Shown in pieces: positions 18,185 through 27,650 of a stretch of DNA of 64,000 nucleotides; positions within the stretch are counted from its first letter, which is position 1; every line of letters begins with the position of its first letter. Position numbers and translations under genes: made by a program. Location of the stretch: assembly GCF_032341995.1 (NCBI RefSeq), contig NZ_CP135439.1, positions 1,426,001 through 1,490,000 on the forward strand, read 5' to 3'. Origin of the DNA: Domibacillus sp. DTU_2020_1001157_1_SI_ALB_TIR_016. Lineage in GTDB: Bacteria > Bacillota > Bacilli > Bacillales > Domibacillaceae. The notes under the pieces are model-generated. The model did no database searches. It saw only the letters and a list, made by a program, of their open reading frames with translations, and was not told the DNA's origin.

Positions 18185-19021
18185 GTGAAGCGAACAGCAG
18201 ATTTTATTAAGATGAAAGCCGGTCAGGAAAAAATCGCGATGATTACAGCGTATGACTACCCGTCAGCCAAGCAGGCGGAAGCAGGCGGTTCAGACATTAT
18301 TTTAGTCGGTGATTCTCTCGGCATGACCGTGCTTGGGTATGAATCCACGGTTTACGTGACAACTGAAGATATGGTTCATCATACAAAAGCTGTTAAGCGG
18401 GGCGCCCGCAATACATTTGTCGTAACAGATATGCCGTTTATGACTTACCACGTAAACAAAGAACAAACGTTAAATACAGCCCGTGCCATTATGCAGGACG
18501 GAGGCGCCGATGCCGTTAAACTTGAAGGGGCCGGCGAAGTGGTGGAGCGCGTCCGTGAATTAACGGCAGCCGGGGTGCCGGTATGTGCACATCTAGGGCT
18601 TACACCGCAGTCCGTCGGTGTACTCGGCGGCTATAAGGTACAGGGGAAAACAGCTGAAGCTGCGCAACAGCTGTTAGCCGATGCAAAGGCGATGGAGCAG
18701 GCCGGAGCGTTTATGCTGGTGCTTGAATGTGTACCGCATCAAGTAGCGCAGTCGGTTGCACAAGCGCTTCACATTCCGGTTATTGGTATTGGAGCGGGTG
18801 TGGAAACAGACGGGCAAGTGCTTGTGTATCATGACATCACGCGTTATGGAGTGGACCGGACAGCTAAGTTTGTGAAAAGTTATGCGGATTTTGACCAAGC
18901 CGGCATACAAGCTGTTTCTTCTTACGTAGCAGATGTGAAAGCAGGCGTATTTCCAGCCAAAGAGCATACCTTTACGATGAAGGAAGAAGAGCTGGATCGT
19001 TTGTACGGAGGCGTCCATTGA
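18185..19021 (+). CDS. panB: 3-methyl-2-oxobutanoate hydroxymethyltransferase
   Basis: 278 residues; transfers a hydroxymethyl group from methylene-THF to ketoisovalerate, giving ketopantoate. Signatures are [28 protein letters not shown] (metal ligands), VKLEGA and [14 protein letters not shown]. The start is GTG 18185, placed by AAAGGAGG eight bases upstream. It heads panB-panC-panD, with the stop overlapping the panC start by one base. Confidence 0.96.
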   Translation: MKRTADFIKMKAGQEKIAMITAYDYPSAKQAEAGGSDIILVGDSLGMTVLGYESTVYVTTEDMVHHTKAVKRGARNTFVVTDMPFMTYHVNKEQTLNTARAIMQDGGADAVKLEGAGEVVERVRELTAAGVPVCAHLGLTPQSVGVLGGYKVQGKTAEAAQQLLADAKAMEQAGAFMLVLECVPHQVAQSVAQALHIPVIGIGAGVETDGQVLVYHDITRYGVDRTAKFVKSYADFDQAGIQAVSSYVADVKAGVFPAKEHTFTMKEEELDRLYGGVH

Positions 19022-19893
19022 TGAAAATTGTCCGTACGATCTCCGGTTTAAAAAAAGAAATACGGGCGGCTCAATCGGCCGGACAGTCCATTGGTTTTGT
19101 GCCTACGATGGGTTTTTTGCATGAAGGCCATCTGACGCTTGCCCGACAGGCACGCAGCCAAAATGACGTTGTGGTGATGTCTATTTTTGTCAACCCGCTT
19201 CAATTTGGGCCAAATGAAGATTTTGAGCGATATCCCCGTGATGAAGAACGGGATACACTGCTTGCAGGGGAAGTGGGCGTAGACCTTTTGTTTCTGCCGT
19301 CAGTAGAAGAAATGTATCCGGAAGAGCCGGCTGTGACGCTGACCGTTCATAAACGGACGAATGCGCTGTGCGGTCTTTCACGAGAAGGCCATTTTGACGG
19401 AGTGGCAACGGTAGTCATGAAGCTGTTCCATTTAACCGAAGCAGACCGTGCTTATTTTGGGAAAAAAGATGCCCAGCAGCTTGCTGTGATTCATGGCTTA
19501 GTGGATGCGCTGAACGTACCAATCGAAATTATTGGTGTGGATACTGTGAGAGAGCCGGACGGCCTCGCAAAAAGTTCACGGAATGTATACCTGCTTCCGG
19601 AAGAACGGGAAAAAGCGCCAGCCATCTATAAAGCGCTTCGGCTGATCAAGCAGTCCGTTGAAGCAGGAGAAACCGATATCGCTTCCTTAAAGCAAAAAGC
19701 GCGTTACGTACTGGAAGAAGAGACAGGAGCAGTGATCGATTACCTTGAGATTTTATCTTATCCTGCCCTTGAGCAGGTTGAGCAAGTAAACGAAACAATC
19801 ATTGCAGCCGCAGCTGTGCAGTACAAGCAGGCGCGTTTAATTGATAATGTGATTTTACCAGTGAAAGGAAGTGCGCCATGTACCGCACAATGA
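19021..19893 (+). CDS. panC: Pantothenate synthetase
   Basis: 290 residues; condenses pantoate with beta-alanine using ATP. The nucleotidyltransferase HIGH-like motif is [16 protein letters not shown] and the KMSKS-like motif is [28 protein letters not shown] is the pantoate-site segment. ATG 19021 shares its A with the panB stop. The 3' end overlaps panD by 16 bp, so all three pan genes are translationally linked. Confidence 0.96.
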   Translation: MKIVRTISGLKKEIRAAQSAGQSIGFVPTMGFLHEGHLTLARQARSQNDVVVMSIFVNPLQFGPNEDFERYPRDEERDTLLAGEVGVDLLFLPSVEEMYPEEPAVTLTVHKRTNALCGLSREGHFDGVATVVMKLFHLTEADRAYFGKKDAQQLAVIHGLVDALNVPIEIIGVDTVREPDGLAKSSRNVYLLPEEREKAPAIYKALRLIKQSVEAGETDIASLKQKARYVLEEETGAVIDYLEILSYPALEQVEQVNETIIAAAAVQYKQARLIDNVILPVKGSAPCTAQ

Positions 19894-20261
19894 TGAACGG
19901 AAAAATCCACCGTGCAACGGTGACCGAGGCCAATTTAAACTATGTCGGCAGTATTACGATCGATGAGGATCTGCTTGATGCAGCAGGCATGCTGCCGAAT
20001 GAGAAAGTGCAGATTGTCAACAACAATAACGGTGCACGTCTGGAAACATATATTATTCCAGGTAAGCGCGGCAGCGGCGTCGTTTGTTTAAACGGTGCAG
20101 CGGCGCGTCTTGTTCAGCCCGGTGATACCGTTATTATTATTTCTTATGTGCTAGTAGCGGAAGAAAAAGTAAAAGAGCACAAACCAAAAGTGCTGATTAT
20201 GGACGCTGACAACCGGATTGCCGACATGCTTCATCAAGAACCAGCTTCCACCATTATGTAA
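19878..20261 (+). CDS. panD: Aspartate 1-decarboxylase proenzyme
   Basis: 127 residues; a pyruvoyl enzyme making beta-alanine for pantothenate. The self-processing site is the Gly-Ser of YVGSIT (serine at about residue 25), preceded by [31 protein letters not shown] is the other conserved block. It completes the pathway operon. A terminator follows 35 bp downstream. Confidence 0.96.
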   Translation: MYRTMMNGKIHRATVTEANLNYVGSITIDEDLLDAAGMLPNEKVQIVNNNNGARLETYIIPGKRGSGVVCLNGAAARLVQPGDTVIIISYVLVAEEKVKEHKPKVLIMDADNRIADMLHQEPASTIM

Positions 20262-20295
20262 GGATGTTGTCCGTTGGTTATCTAGCGGTCTCAGG

Positions 20296-20323
20296 CTGGC
20301 GACAAAGTCGTCAGTCTTTTTTT
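20296..20323 (+). terminator. Terminator after panBCD
   Basis: CTGGCGAC and GTCGTCAG pair (one G-U) around AAA and are followed by a T-rich run. GACAAAG here is also the left-end motif of the repeat locus that follows. Confidence 0.75.
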
Positions 20324-20396
20324 ATGAATGTTTTCAACATCGAAACGGGCAGGAGACTTTTCGGAAAACATCGTTTCTTAAAAAGGGCCGATAGGG

Positions 20397-20508
20397 GAAG
20401 CCGGCCGGACTGCGCTTTCCGCGGGCAGTGCGGGAGCCTCCTCGGCTGCGCCTGTGGGGTCTCCTGACTCACTGTACTTCCCGCAGGAGTCTTCGTCCGG
20501 CCTGCTTC
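20397..20508. repeat. Palindromic GC-rich repeat A, copy 1
   Basis: A 112-bp non-coding repeat whose ends are inverted: GAAGCCGGCCGGAC at the left, GTCCGGCCTGCTTC at the right. Its reverse complement is nearly identical to 40271-40383. The core contains CTCCTCGGCTGCGCCTG and GGAGTCTTCGTCC. Similar GC-rich intergenic repeats are known to be common in Bacillaceae genomes. The remaining bases of 20324-20774, outside repeats A and B, show no gene. Confidence 0.8.
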
Positions 20509-20606
20509 CCCATTTGTTTCGAAAAAGCAGCAAATACGGTATGTCCACATACGCTTTTAGCGCTTTGGTAATAGAGGTAAGTATATCTGTCAGGGTGTGT
20601 AGTACA

Positions 20607-20682
20607 GGCGGCGGGTGTGCGGCAAAGACTCCTAGGGGCTCAGCGCCTGCCCCATGGAAAGCGAAGCCGCGCGTCCGCCGCC
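20607..20682. repeat. Palindromic GC-rich repeat B, copy 1
   Basis: A 76-bp segment beginning GGCGGCGGG and ending CCGCCGCC, with AAGACTCCTAGGGG inside. It is partly similar to the reverse complement of 40099-40162, which shares GGCGGCGGG and the AGACTCCTA core. It follows repeat A by about 100 bp, as at the 40-kb locus. Confidence 0.6.
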
Positions 20683-20774
20683 TTATCGGCTCTCATCCCA
20701 ACCGCCTGCACGCCTTGCATAAGAGAGAAACGAAAGAAATCCCTTGGCAATAGATTTTATTTGTCTACAATCTG

Positions 20775-20804
20775 GACCGCTGTTTATGCAGTGGTCTTTT
20801 TTTT
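20775..20804 (+). terminator. Terminator-like hairpin at the right edge of the repeat locus
   Basis: GACCGCTG and CAGTGGTC (one G-T pair) flank TTTATG and are followed by eight T. It is preceded by TTTGTCTACA. No gene ends just before it, so it looks like the second of two terminators bracketing the repeats. Confidence 0.7.
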
Positions 20805-20962
20805 CTCCAATTTGGCAAAGGTGCTTTTGTTCTGCCAACTTCTGTTGTTTTGGAGAAAAGCCGCCTGGCGGATGCTTTTGTTTGAATTGATACCGATAAG
20901 CAGGCACCTTTTGCTCTTCTTATGGTAAACTGATAAAGAATTTACTTAAAGGTGTGTTTGCC

Positions 20963-23767
20963 GTGATCAATGATATGCGATTTACCGTGGCAGATTTTGA
21001 AACAACGGGTCATTCTTACGCAAGCGGCGGCCGTATTATGCAGGCTGCTTTTGTTGCAGTTGAAAATGGCCGGATTGAAAGTCAGTTCAGCACGTATTTA
21101 AACCCGGAAATGCCGATTCCTCCTTTTATTCAGGAGTTGACTGGAATTGAGGATGAAGCGGTCCAGCAGGCGCCTTTTTTTCAGGAAGAAGCAGAGCGCT
21201 TTCGGGAATGGCTGGCCGATTCGGTTTTTGTGGCCCATAATGTTTTTTTTGACTTGCCTTTTTTAAACAGCGAACTGGAGGCGGCCGGTTATCCGCCTTT
21301 TACCGGTTCTTTTATTGATACAGTAGAGCTTGCAAAAATTGTCCTGCCTGTCTCGGACAGCTATAAACTGGGGGATTTATCCGATCAATTTCGTCTGAGC
21401 CATGGGCAGAAGCATCGAGCGGACAGTGATGCCCGCGCAACAGCGGAATTGTTTATTTACCTTGTCGACCGTCTGGAAGAGCTTCCGCTTGTCACAATTG
21501 AACAATTGCTGAAGCTGTCAACCGGGTTGAAAAGTGATATTCATTTGCTGCTGTCGCGTATCGCAGCGGAAAAAAAGCAGCGTGTAGAAATGCTGCCAGA
21601 GGAATGGACTGTGTACCGGGGACTTGCATTGCGCACAAAAAAACAGCCGGAAAAACGCAAAGCAGACGAGTCGATCTCGTTTCCTCAAACAGAGGAAGAA
21701 AAGTGGGAGCTGCTTGCAGGGGCTCCCGGCATGCAAAGACGTCACGGCCAGATGGAAATGATGGAGGCGGTGCAGCACTTTTTCCAAAACAAAGAGCATA
21801 CTGTCATTGAAGCCGGAACCGGAACCGGCAAGTCGCTCGCGTATTTGCTGCCGGCTATTTATGAAAGCCGGCGAAGCGGCCGGCCGGTTGTTGTATCCAC
21901 TTATACGGTTCTGCTGCAGCATCAGCTGCTTGAACGGGAGCTTGCAAAGCTTGAAATCCTTCTGCCTTTTCACGTAAAAGCCGCCGTACTAAAGGGAAAG
22001 CGCCACTATCTGGATCTGTCCCGCTTTGTTCGGTCGCTGCGTGAAAAAGAGCGGAATTATGACCGGATTATCACAAAAATGCAAATGCTTGTCTGGCTGC
22101 TTGAAACTGAAACCGGTGACGGCGATGAATTAAATTTATCTTCAGGCGGCGCCCTATTTTGGAAAGAAGTCTGCCAGGCAGACGATTATATGAATAAAGC
22201 AAAGCAGGCATGGAGAAAGCATGACTTTGCCCGGTATGCGAAGGAAGTAGCGGCCAGTGCAGATATTATTGTTACAAACCATTCCTTTTTAATTGCCGAT
22301 ATGAAGGCGGCAAAGCCGATTTTGGTGCCGGGGAGCTTTATTTTAATCGATGAAGCACACCGGTTCGAACGAGCGGCAAGAGAACGGCTTGGCCGGGAGC
22401 TTTCAGTAGCAGACTTAAAGTTTTTTATGGGGAAAATCGGTACAACGGAGGAAAGGCGGCTTCTGTATCATTTAAATCGAATTGAATCAAAGCGTCTTAC
22501 AGAGCGGCCGGCGGAAAAAATAATGACTGCTGTATCCGCCGTTTTAACGGAGGCAGAAGAATGGCTTGGCGTTGTTTCTGCTTTTTTTGAACGGCAGACA
22601 TCCCGCATAAACCATGCGAAGCGCCAGCTCGCCATCACGGAAAAAAGCCGGAATATGGCCGGCTGGCAGCAAATCGAGTATGGCGCTGAACGTTTATACA
22701 ATAAGGTGTCCCGTTTAGTGGAAGTGGTAGAAGAGAAAGTCCTTCCAATTGAAGATATTCGCAAGCAGCTTTCCGCCCGGGATGAACTATATGTGGATGA
22801 TGCCCTTTTGTTTTTAGACCGGTGCCGAAACTGGAATCAACAGCTGTTTGAACTCGTGTTTCGTCCTGATGAAGAAGAAGTAGTGTGGATCGAGGGCGAT
22901 GTACGCTCACTGTCCAATACGCTGACCATGCGGACACAGCCCGTTCAGCCGGGTGCTCTTATTCAGTCATATTTATTGGAACGGCATCACGTCCTTTTTA
23001 CTTCCGCTACGCTGACCGTTGAGCAGTCTTTCCAATTCTTTGCACGGGAAATGGGTCTGGAAGCTTTTTCATACCGGAAACACGTGATTCCTTCACCGTT
23101 TGATTATGCGAACCACTGCCGGATTGTCATTCCAAACGATGTGCCGGATGTGAAAGAAACCGATCAGGACACATACGCGCAGGCTGTGGCTGATTATATT
23201 ATTGCGGCCGCAGAAACAGCAGGCGGACGCATGCTTGTTTTGTTTACTTCGTTTGATATTTTAAAGAAAACACACGATTTTATTCGGGAAACAGAGCTGC
23301 TGGCCGAATACGCGATTTTTGCACAGGGCATCACAGGCGGCAGTGTAACACGTCTGGCTAAAAATTTCCGCCAGTATGATAAATCAATTCTGCTTGGAAC
23401 CGGCGCTCTGTGGGAAGGCATCGATATTCCGGGAGAGGATTTATCTGTTCTGTTTATCGTGCGTCTTCCATTTGCTCCGCCGGATGATCCTTTTGTCGAG
23501 GCGAAAAACGAGCAGCTGAAGCGGGAAGGGGAAAATGCATTTTCTGCCTACTCGCTTCCGCAGGCTGTCATCAGGTTCAGACAGGGATTTGGCAGGCTGA
23601 TTCGCACGGAATCAGACCGGGGAGTAGCCGTCCTGTTTGATCGTCGTGTCCTATCAAGCCGCTATGGAAAAGCGTTTCTCCAATCGATTCCAGATGTTCC
23701 AGCGAAAGAGCTCGATATCACCGGCACAATGGAATTGATCGAAAAGTGGCTTCCAGGAGAAAAATAA
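20963..23767 (+). CDS. dinG: DinG-family helicase with N-terminal DnaQ-like exonuclease
   Basis: 934 residues. The N-terminal ~170 form a DEDD 3'-5' exonuclease domain (DFETTG at 11-16, HNVFFDLPFL, HRADSDARATAE). The rest is an XPD-like SF2 helicase: Walker A AGTGTGKSLAYLLP (about 283-296), DEAH at about 462 and GQGFGRLIRTESDRG near 873. The iron-sulfur cysteines of E. coli DinG are not evident, as expected for the Bacillus form. GTG 20963 follows AAAGGTG; a GTG nine bases upstream is possible. Confidence 0.93.
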   Translation: MINDMRFTVADFETTGHSYASGGRIMQAAFVAVENGRIESQFSTYLNPEMPIPPFIQELTGIEDEAVQQAPFFQEEAERFREWLADSVFVAHNVFFDLPFLNSELEAAGYPPFTGSFIDTVELAKIVLPVSDSYKLGDLSDQFRLSHGQKHRADSDARATAELFIYLVDRLEELPLVTIEQLLKLSTGLKSDIHLLLSRIAAEKKQRVEMLPEEWTVYRGLALRTKKQPEKRKADESISFPQTEEEKWELLAGAPGMQRRHGQMEMMEAVQHFFQNKEHTVIEAGTGTGKSLAYLLPAIYESRRSGRPVVVSTYTVLLQHQLLERELAKLEILLPFHVKAAVLKGKRHYLDLSRFVRSLREKERNYDRIITKMQMLVWLLETETGDGDELNLSSGGALFWKEVCQADDYMNKAKQAWRKHDFARYAKEVAASADIIVTNHSFLIADMKAAKPILVPGSFILIDEAHRFERAARERLGRELSVADLKFFMGKIGTTEERRLLYHLNRIESKRLTERPAEKIMTAVSAVLTEAEEWLGVVSAFFERQTSRINHAKRQLAITEKSRNMAGWQQIEYGAERLYNKVSRLVEVVEEKVLPIEDIRKQLSARDELYVDDALLFLDRCRNWNQQLFELVFRPDEEEVVWIEGDVRSLSNTLTMRTQPVQPGALIQSYLLERHHVLFTSATLTVEQSFQFFAREMGLEAFSYRKHVIPSPFDYANHCRIVIPNDVPDVKETDQDTYAQAVADYIIAAAETAGGRMLVLFTSFDILKKTHDFIRETELLAEYAIFAQGITGGSVTRLAKNFRQYDKSILLGTGALWEGIDIPGEDLSVLFIVRLPFAPPDDPFVEAKNEQLKREGENAFSAYSLPQAVIRFRQGFGRLIRTESDRGVAVLFDRRVLSSRYGKAFLQSIPDVPAKELDITGTMELIEKWLPGEK

Positions 23768-23818
23768 TTGTATGAAGGCTTATTATTCCTGCTATAATTT
23801 GAGCCAGGAGGGATTTTA

Positions 23819-23989
23819 ATGGAGTCAAAGATCGAAGTACTTTCCACGGTGAAAGTAGAGAATAACGGCGATTTGTATAAGCTTGTCGATACGTTGAACC
23901 GGACGCTGAAGCGGGAGAACTTAATGTTCGGCCTTGCATTGGATGCGGAAGATCAAACAAAAGCTGTTTTTACAATTTACCGAACGTAA
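23819..23989 (+). CDS. ypmA: YpmA family small protein (DUF4264)
   Basis: A 56-residue ORF starting MESKIEVLSTVKVENN and ending FTIYRT, with GCCAGGAGGG just upstream and a TATAAT at 23793-23798. It occupies the place of B. subtilis ypmA between dinG and ypmB. It has a single ferredoxin-like or beta-alpha pattern and no known function. It is followed by ypmB 16 bp later. Confidence 0.85.
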   Translation: MESKIEVLSTVKVENNGDLYKLVDTLNRTLKRENLMFGLALDAEDQTKAVFTIYRT

Positions 23990-24005
23990 TGAAGATGTGG
24001 TGAAT

Positions 24006-24494
24006 ATGCGAACAAATTTTAAAAAGTGGTTATTAATAATCGGAATTCCTTTGCTTTTAATTGCGATTATTGTCGCAATAATGTATAATAATGCACAAAA
24101 ACCGTATGAAAAAGCCAGAGAGGCTGCTTTAGAACAGCTTCAGGAAAAAGCGTCTCTTTCGCAAATCGACGATGTGTACGTATATAACGGCACAAAAGCG
24201 TATTATACGGGTACAGGGAAAGATGAAAGCGGAAAAGATGTAGCGGTTTGGCTCCAGCAAAACGGCAAGTCCGATCCAATCGTCCAGCCGCTCAAAGGCA
24301 ATGTAACGGAAAAGGAAGCACGCGCTCTCTTCAAGGAGGAAGCGGGCGATGCAGACATTTTATCGCAGACACTTGGCTTAGAAGGCAAAACCCCTGTCTG
24401 GCTGTTTACGTTTGAAAATAAAAACGGCCGCTTGAATTATTACTATTTGTCTTTTACAGATGGTACATGGTGGAAAAAGGTTGAAAACATTTAA
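24006..24494 (+). CDS. ypmB: YpmB family membrane-anchored protein
   Basis: 162 residues: a single N-terminal membrane anchor (WLLIIGIPLLLIAIIVAIMY, residues 8-27) and an extracytoplasmic domain resembling a PepSY/DUF5590 fold (ENKNGRLNYYYLSFTDGTWW at the end). Position between ypmA and aspB matches B. subtilis. GTG 24000 is an alternative start two codons upstream. The function is unknown. Confidence 0.87.
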   Translation: MRTNFKKWLLIIGIPLLLIAIIVAIMYNNAQKPYEKAREAALEQLQEKASLSQIDDVYVYNGTKAYYTGTGKDESGKDVAVWLQQNGKSDPIVQPLKGNVTEKEARALFKEEAGDADILSQTLGLEGKTPVWLFTFENKNGRLNYYYLSFTDGTWWKKVENI

Positions 24495-24513
24495 CAGAAT
24501 GGAGAATGGATTC

Positions 24514-25707
24514 ATGGATGTACAATTAGCAGAACGCGTAAAAGCATTAACCCCTTCAACAACCTTGGCGATTACAGCAAAAGCGAAGGAATTGAAAGCA
24601 CAGGGTAAAGACGTGATTGGCCTTGGAGCTGGGGAGCCGGACTTTAATACACCGGATCATATTATTGAAGCAGCCTATGAATCGTTAAAAGGCGGCCAGA
24701 CGAAATACACACCGGCTGGCGGTTTAGCGGAATTAAAAAATGCGATTATTGAGAAATTCCAGCAGGATCAGGGCATTACATATAAAGCAAACGAAATTAT
24801 TGTCACAACAGGCGCGAAGCATGCTCTTTACAATTTATTTCAAGTGATTTTAAACGAAGGCGATGAAGTGATCATCCCGACACCTTACTGGGTAAGTTAT
24901 CCTGAGCAGGTAAAGCTTGCAGATGGTGTTCCGGTTTATATTGACGGAAAAGAATCCAACGATTTTAAAATTACACCGGATCAGCTTGAAGCTGCTATTA
25001 CAGAAAAAACAAAAGCTGTGATTATCAATTCTCCATCCAACCCAACGGGCATGCTTTATTCTGCGGATGAGCTGAAAGCGTTAGGAAAAGTGGCCCTCCG
25101 CCATAATATCTGGATTGTATCTGATGAAATTTACGAGAAGCTTGTATACGGCGACAACAAGCATGTATCGATCGCCCAATTGTCTCCTGAATTAAAAGAG
25201 CAAACGATTGTGATTAACGGAGTATCGAAATCTCACTCCATGACAGGCTGGCGCATCGGATATGCGGCTGGTAATGCGCAAGTGATCAAAGCGATGACAG
25301 ACCTTGCGAGCCATTCAACATCCAATCCGACGTCGACAGCTCAATACGGTGCGATTGCAGCTTATAAAGGCACGCAGGAGCCTGTAGAAGTGATGAAAAA
25401 AGCGTTTGAAGAACGCTTAAATATTATTCATGCGAAATTAAATGAAATTCCAGGGGTTACATGCTTAAAGCCGCAAGGTGCTTTTTACTTGTACCCGAAT
25501 GTAACAGAAGCAGCGGCCCTAACAGGTCACGCAAATGTGGATGACTTTGTGACAGCACTCCTTGAAGAAGCAAATGTAGCGGTAGTGCCAGGCAGCGGCT
25601 TTGGCACACCGGATAATATCCGTCTTTCCTATGCGACATCACTTGAATTGCTGGAAAAAGCAGTTGAGCGCATTGCGGATTATGTAAAATCAAACCAAAA
25701 AGGGTAA
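24514..25707 (+). CDS. aspB: Aspartate aminotransferase
   Basis: A 397-residue class I PLP aminotransferase, subgroup Ib. It shows GLGAGEPDFNTPDHI, the NSPSNPTG motif, VSDEIYEKLVYG and the PLP-lysine segment SKSHSMTGWRIGYAAG. It interconverts aspartate and oxaloacetate. ATG 24514 gives the family N terminus; the open frame extends into ypmB but lacks a start with a good ribosome site. A terminator follows. Confidence 0.95.
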   Translation: MDVQLAERVKALTPSTTLAITAKAKELKAQGKDVIGLGAGEPDFNTPDHIIEAAYESLKGGQTKYTPAGGLAELKNAIIEKFQQDQGITYKANEIIVTTGAKHALYNLFQVILNEGDEVIIPTPYWVSYPEQVKLADGVPVYIDGKESNDFKITPDQLEAAITEKTKAVIINSPSNPTGMLYSADELKALGKVALRHNIWIVSDEIYEKLVYGDNKHVSIAQLSPELKEQTIVINGVSKSHSMTGWRIGYAAGNAQVIKAMTDLASHSTSNPTSTAQYGAIAAYKGTQEPVEVMKKAFEERLNIIHAKLNEIPGVTCLKPQGAFYLYPNVTEAAALTGHANVDDFVTALLEEANVAVVPGSGFGTPDNIRLSYATSLELLEKAVERIADYVKSNQKG

Positions 25708-25717
25708 TATCGATTAG

Positions 25718-25751
25718 AAAAGCGGTCCATTCGGGCGGCTTTTCTTTTTTT
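25718..25751 (+). terminator. Terminator after aspB
   Basis: AAAAGCGGTCC pairs with GGGCGGCTTTT around ATTC, with one G/G mismatch, and is followed by CTTTTTTT. Confidence 0.75.
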
Positions 25752-25802
25752 CCGTGTCCTAGTATAATATGAAGCATTGCAAAGGGTCGAGGTGGAATGA
25801 AC

Positions 25803-26489
25803 ATGAAAGAAAAAGAAATGATGATTCGCTGGATGGAAAAGGGTGCAACAAGCATTCCGAACGTTCTGTTGGAAAACTACAAGCGGCTGTCCTTAAATGA
25901 ACAGGAAATGATGGTGCTGCTGCATATTTACGCATATGCGCAAAAAGGCATTACCTTCCCGAGCTTTGAAGAGCTGTCGAACCGTATGTCGATGTCGTCT
26001 TCTGACTGTGCAGGCTGCGTGAAAAAGCTGATTCAAAAGCAGGTCGTCGCAATCGAACAGGGCAGCCAGACCGGCTATGAGTTTTATTCGCTGGAACCTC
26101 TTTGGCACAAGCTGGCTTCCATTTTTGAATCAGATGCGAGAGGCCAGTCGGTGCAGCAGGCTATGGTTGAAGAAAAAGACTTATACAGTTTATTTGAAGA
26201 AGAATTCGGCCGGCCGCTTTCCTCTATTGAATGTGAAACATTGGCGCTCTGGATTGACCAGGATGGCCATGAGCCGCCTGTGATCAAAGCAGCGCTCAGA
26301 GAAGCAGTTCTGTCTATGAAATTGAACTTCCGCTATATTGACCGCATTTTATTTGAATGGAAAAAGCAAGGGATTAAAACGGTGGAGCAGGCGCGCGAGC
26401 AGGGGAAAAAGTTTCGTAAACCCACTGGAACCGAACAAATTTCCCGTTCCGAACATGCCGTCCCGTTTTACAACTGGCTGGAGCAGTAA
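25803..26489 (+). CDS. dnaD: Primosome/replication initiation protein DnaD
   Basis: 228 residues with the two DnaD domains: an N-terminal winged helix (TFPSFEELSNRMSMSSSDC) used for oligomerisation and a C-terminal DnaD/DnaB_2 domain ending with the FRYIDRILFEWKKQGIKTVEQA helix pair that contacts DNA. It acts with DnaA, DnaB and DnaI in helicase loading at oriC and restart. ATG 25803 has CGAGGTGG at better spacing than ATG 25797. Confidence 0.94.
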   Translation: MKEKEMMIRWMEKGATSIPNVLLENYKRLSLNEQEMMVLLHIYAYAQKGITFPSFEELSNRMSMSSSDCAGCVKKLIQKQVVAIEQGSQTGYEFYSLEPLWHKLASIFESDARGQSVQQAMVEEKDLYSLFEEEFGRPLSSIECETLALWIDQDGHEPPVIKAALREAVLSMKLNFRYIDRILFEWKKQGIKTVEQAREQGKKFRKPTGTEQISRSEHAVPFYNWLEQ

Positions 26490-26504
26490 GGAGAACAGAT
26501 CAAT

Positions 26505-27164
26505 ATGCTGAACAAAATTCAAATTCGCCGCTGCCTGGATACATTTGCTGAGATGTTTCCGGACGCACACTGCGAATTAAATCACCAAAATCCGTTTGAG
26601 CTGGCCGTAGCAGTCGCACTGTCAGCGCAATGTACGGATGCGCTCGTCAACAAAGTAACCAAAGGGCTGTTTGAGAAATACAAAACGCCGGAAGATTATT
26701 TAGCGGTTCCGCTTGAAGAGCTGGAGCAGGATATCCGCTCCATTGGATTGTACCGAAACAAAGCGAAAAACATTCAAAAAATGTCGCGGATGCTGCTGGA
26801 GGATTTTGGCGGTATTGTCCCTGACACACAGGATCAGCTTGTTAAGCTGCCGGGTGTCGGCCGAAAAACCGCCAATGTTGTAGCTTCTGTTGCATTCGGT
26901 GTTCCTGCTATCGCGGTTGATACACATGTAGAGAGGGTGTCTAAGCGGCTCGCTTTCTGCCGCTGGAAGGACAATGTAACCGAAGTGGAAAACACGCTTA
27001 TGCGCAAAATTCCAAAGGAAGAATGGTCAGATACACATCATCGAATGATTTTCTTCGGCCGCTATCACTGTAAAGCGCAGGCACCTCGCTGTCCGGAATG
27101 TCCGCTGCTTGATATATGCCGGGAAGGAAAAAAACGTATGAAGCTTGGAGGCACGCGTGTATGA
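26505..27164 (+). CDS. nth: Endonuclease III
   Basis: 219 residues; a DNA glycosylase/AP lyase for oxidised pyrimidines. The helix-hairpin-helix LPGVGRKTANVV carries the catalytic lysine, VDTHVERVS holds the catalytic aspartate, and the 4Fe-4S cluster cysteines occur as C-x6-C-x2-C-x5-C near the C terminus. dnaD-nth-ypoC is conserved in Bacillus. It overlaps ypoC by 4 bp (ATGA). Confidence 0.96.
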   Translation: MLNKIQIRRCLDTFAEMFPDAHCELNHQNPFELAVAVALSAQCTDALVNKVTKGLFEKYKTPEDYLAVPLEELEQDIRSIGLYRNKAKNIQKMSRMLLEDFGGIVPDTQDQLVKLPGVGRKTANVVASVAFGVPAIAVDTHVERVSKRLAFCRWKDNVTEVENTLMRKIPKEEWSDTHHRMIFFGRYHCKAQAPRCPECPLLDICREGKKRMKLGGTRV

Positions 27165-27625
27165 CAGTAAGGATCCCTGAAGAGCTTCGGTATTTTTCAA
27201 CTGAAGGGGAAGCAGAACTGCCCGAATCCGTTTGTGTATATCCATATTTTAAATATGAATTGGGCGGAGAAAAACCGTGGGAGAGTGAAAAAAGCGGTCT
27301 CCCGCTGCTTGAGTCTGCCTGGGCAAAGATGGAACAGGCACTTGATGAAAAACAGCGTATACGCAGTAAAGATGTAAAAGAAGAAGTGGATGCGCTGTTG
27401 GCCATGTTTTTTATGGCGCTGTTTTGGGTAAACGGACAGCCGGCAGCCCCGGTGCTTTGGAAAGAAAAACAAGCGAATTTTGCGGTTAAGCCGATTAATT
27501 TTTTGGAGCGGTTCACTTATATTGATAACCGTCCTTACACATACATGGCTTATCGCCAGCTGATCGAGCTGATGACAGAGCTGAAAAAAGCCGCCGCTGT
27601 TTACGCAATAAAAAATCCCCGATGA
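27161..27625 (+). CDS. ypoC: YpoC family protein
   Basis: 154 residues, soluble, starting at an ATGA overlap with nth and preceded by GGAGG at 9-bp spacing. It matches B. subtilis YpoC by position and by the end region NFLERFTYIDNRPYTYMAYR. No catalytic motif is visible. It runs convergently toward ponA, and the stop codon lies inside the shared terminator stem. Confidence 0.85.
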   Translation: MTVRIPEELRYFSTEGEAELPESVCVYPYFKYELGGEKPWESEKSGLPLLESAWAKMEQALDEKQRIRSKDVKEEVDALLAMFFMALFWVNGQPAAPVLWKEKQANFAVKPINFLERFTYIDNRPYTYMAYRQLIELMTELKKAAAVYAIKNPR

Positions 27626-27650
27626 GTTTAATCTCATCGGGGATTTTTTT
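27610..27650. terminator. Bidirectional terminator between ypoC and ponA
   Basis: A 17-bp perfect stem with core TCCCCGATGAG/CTCATCGGGGA, flanked by A and T runs on both sides, with loop TTTAAT. It can end transcripts from both converging genes; both stop codons fall in it or at its edge. Confidence 0.93.

Noticed and set aside
20264..20928. Several plus- and minus-strand frames between panD and dinG.
   Set aside because: They run through palindromic repeats A and B and two terminators, with no ribosome sites; the region is non-coding.
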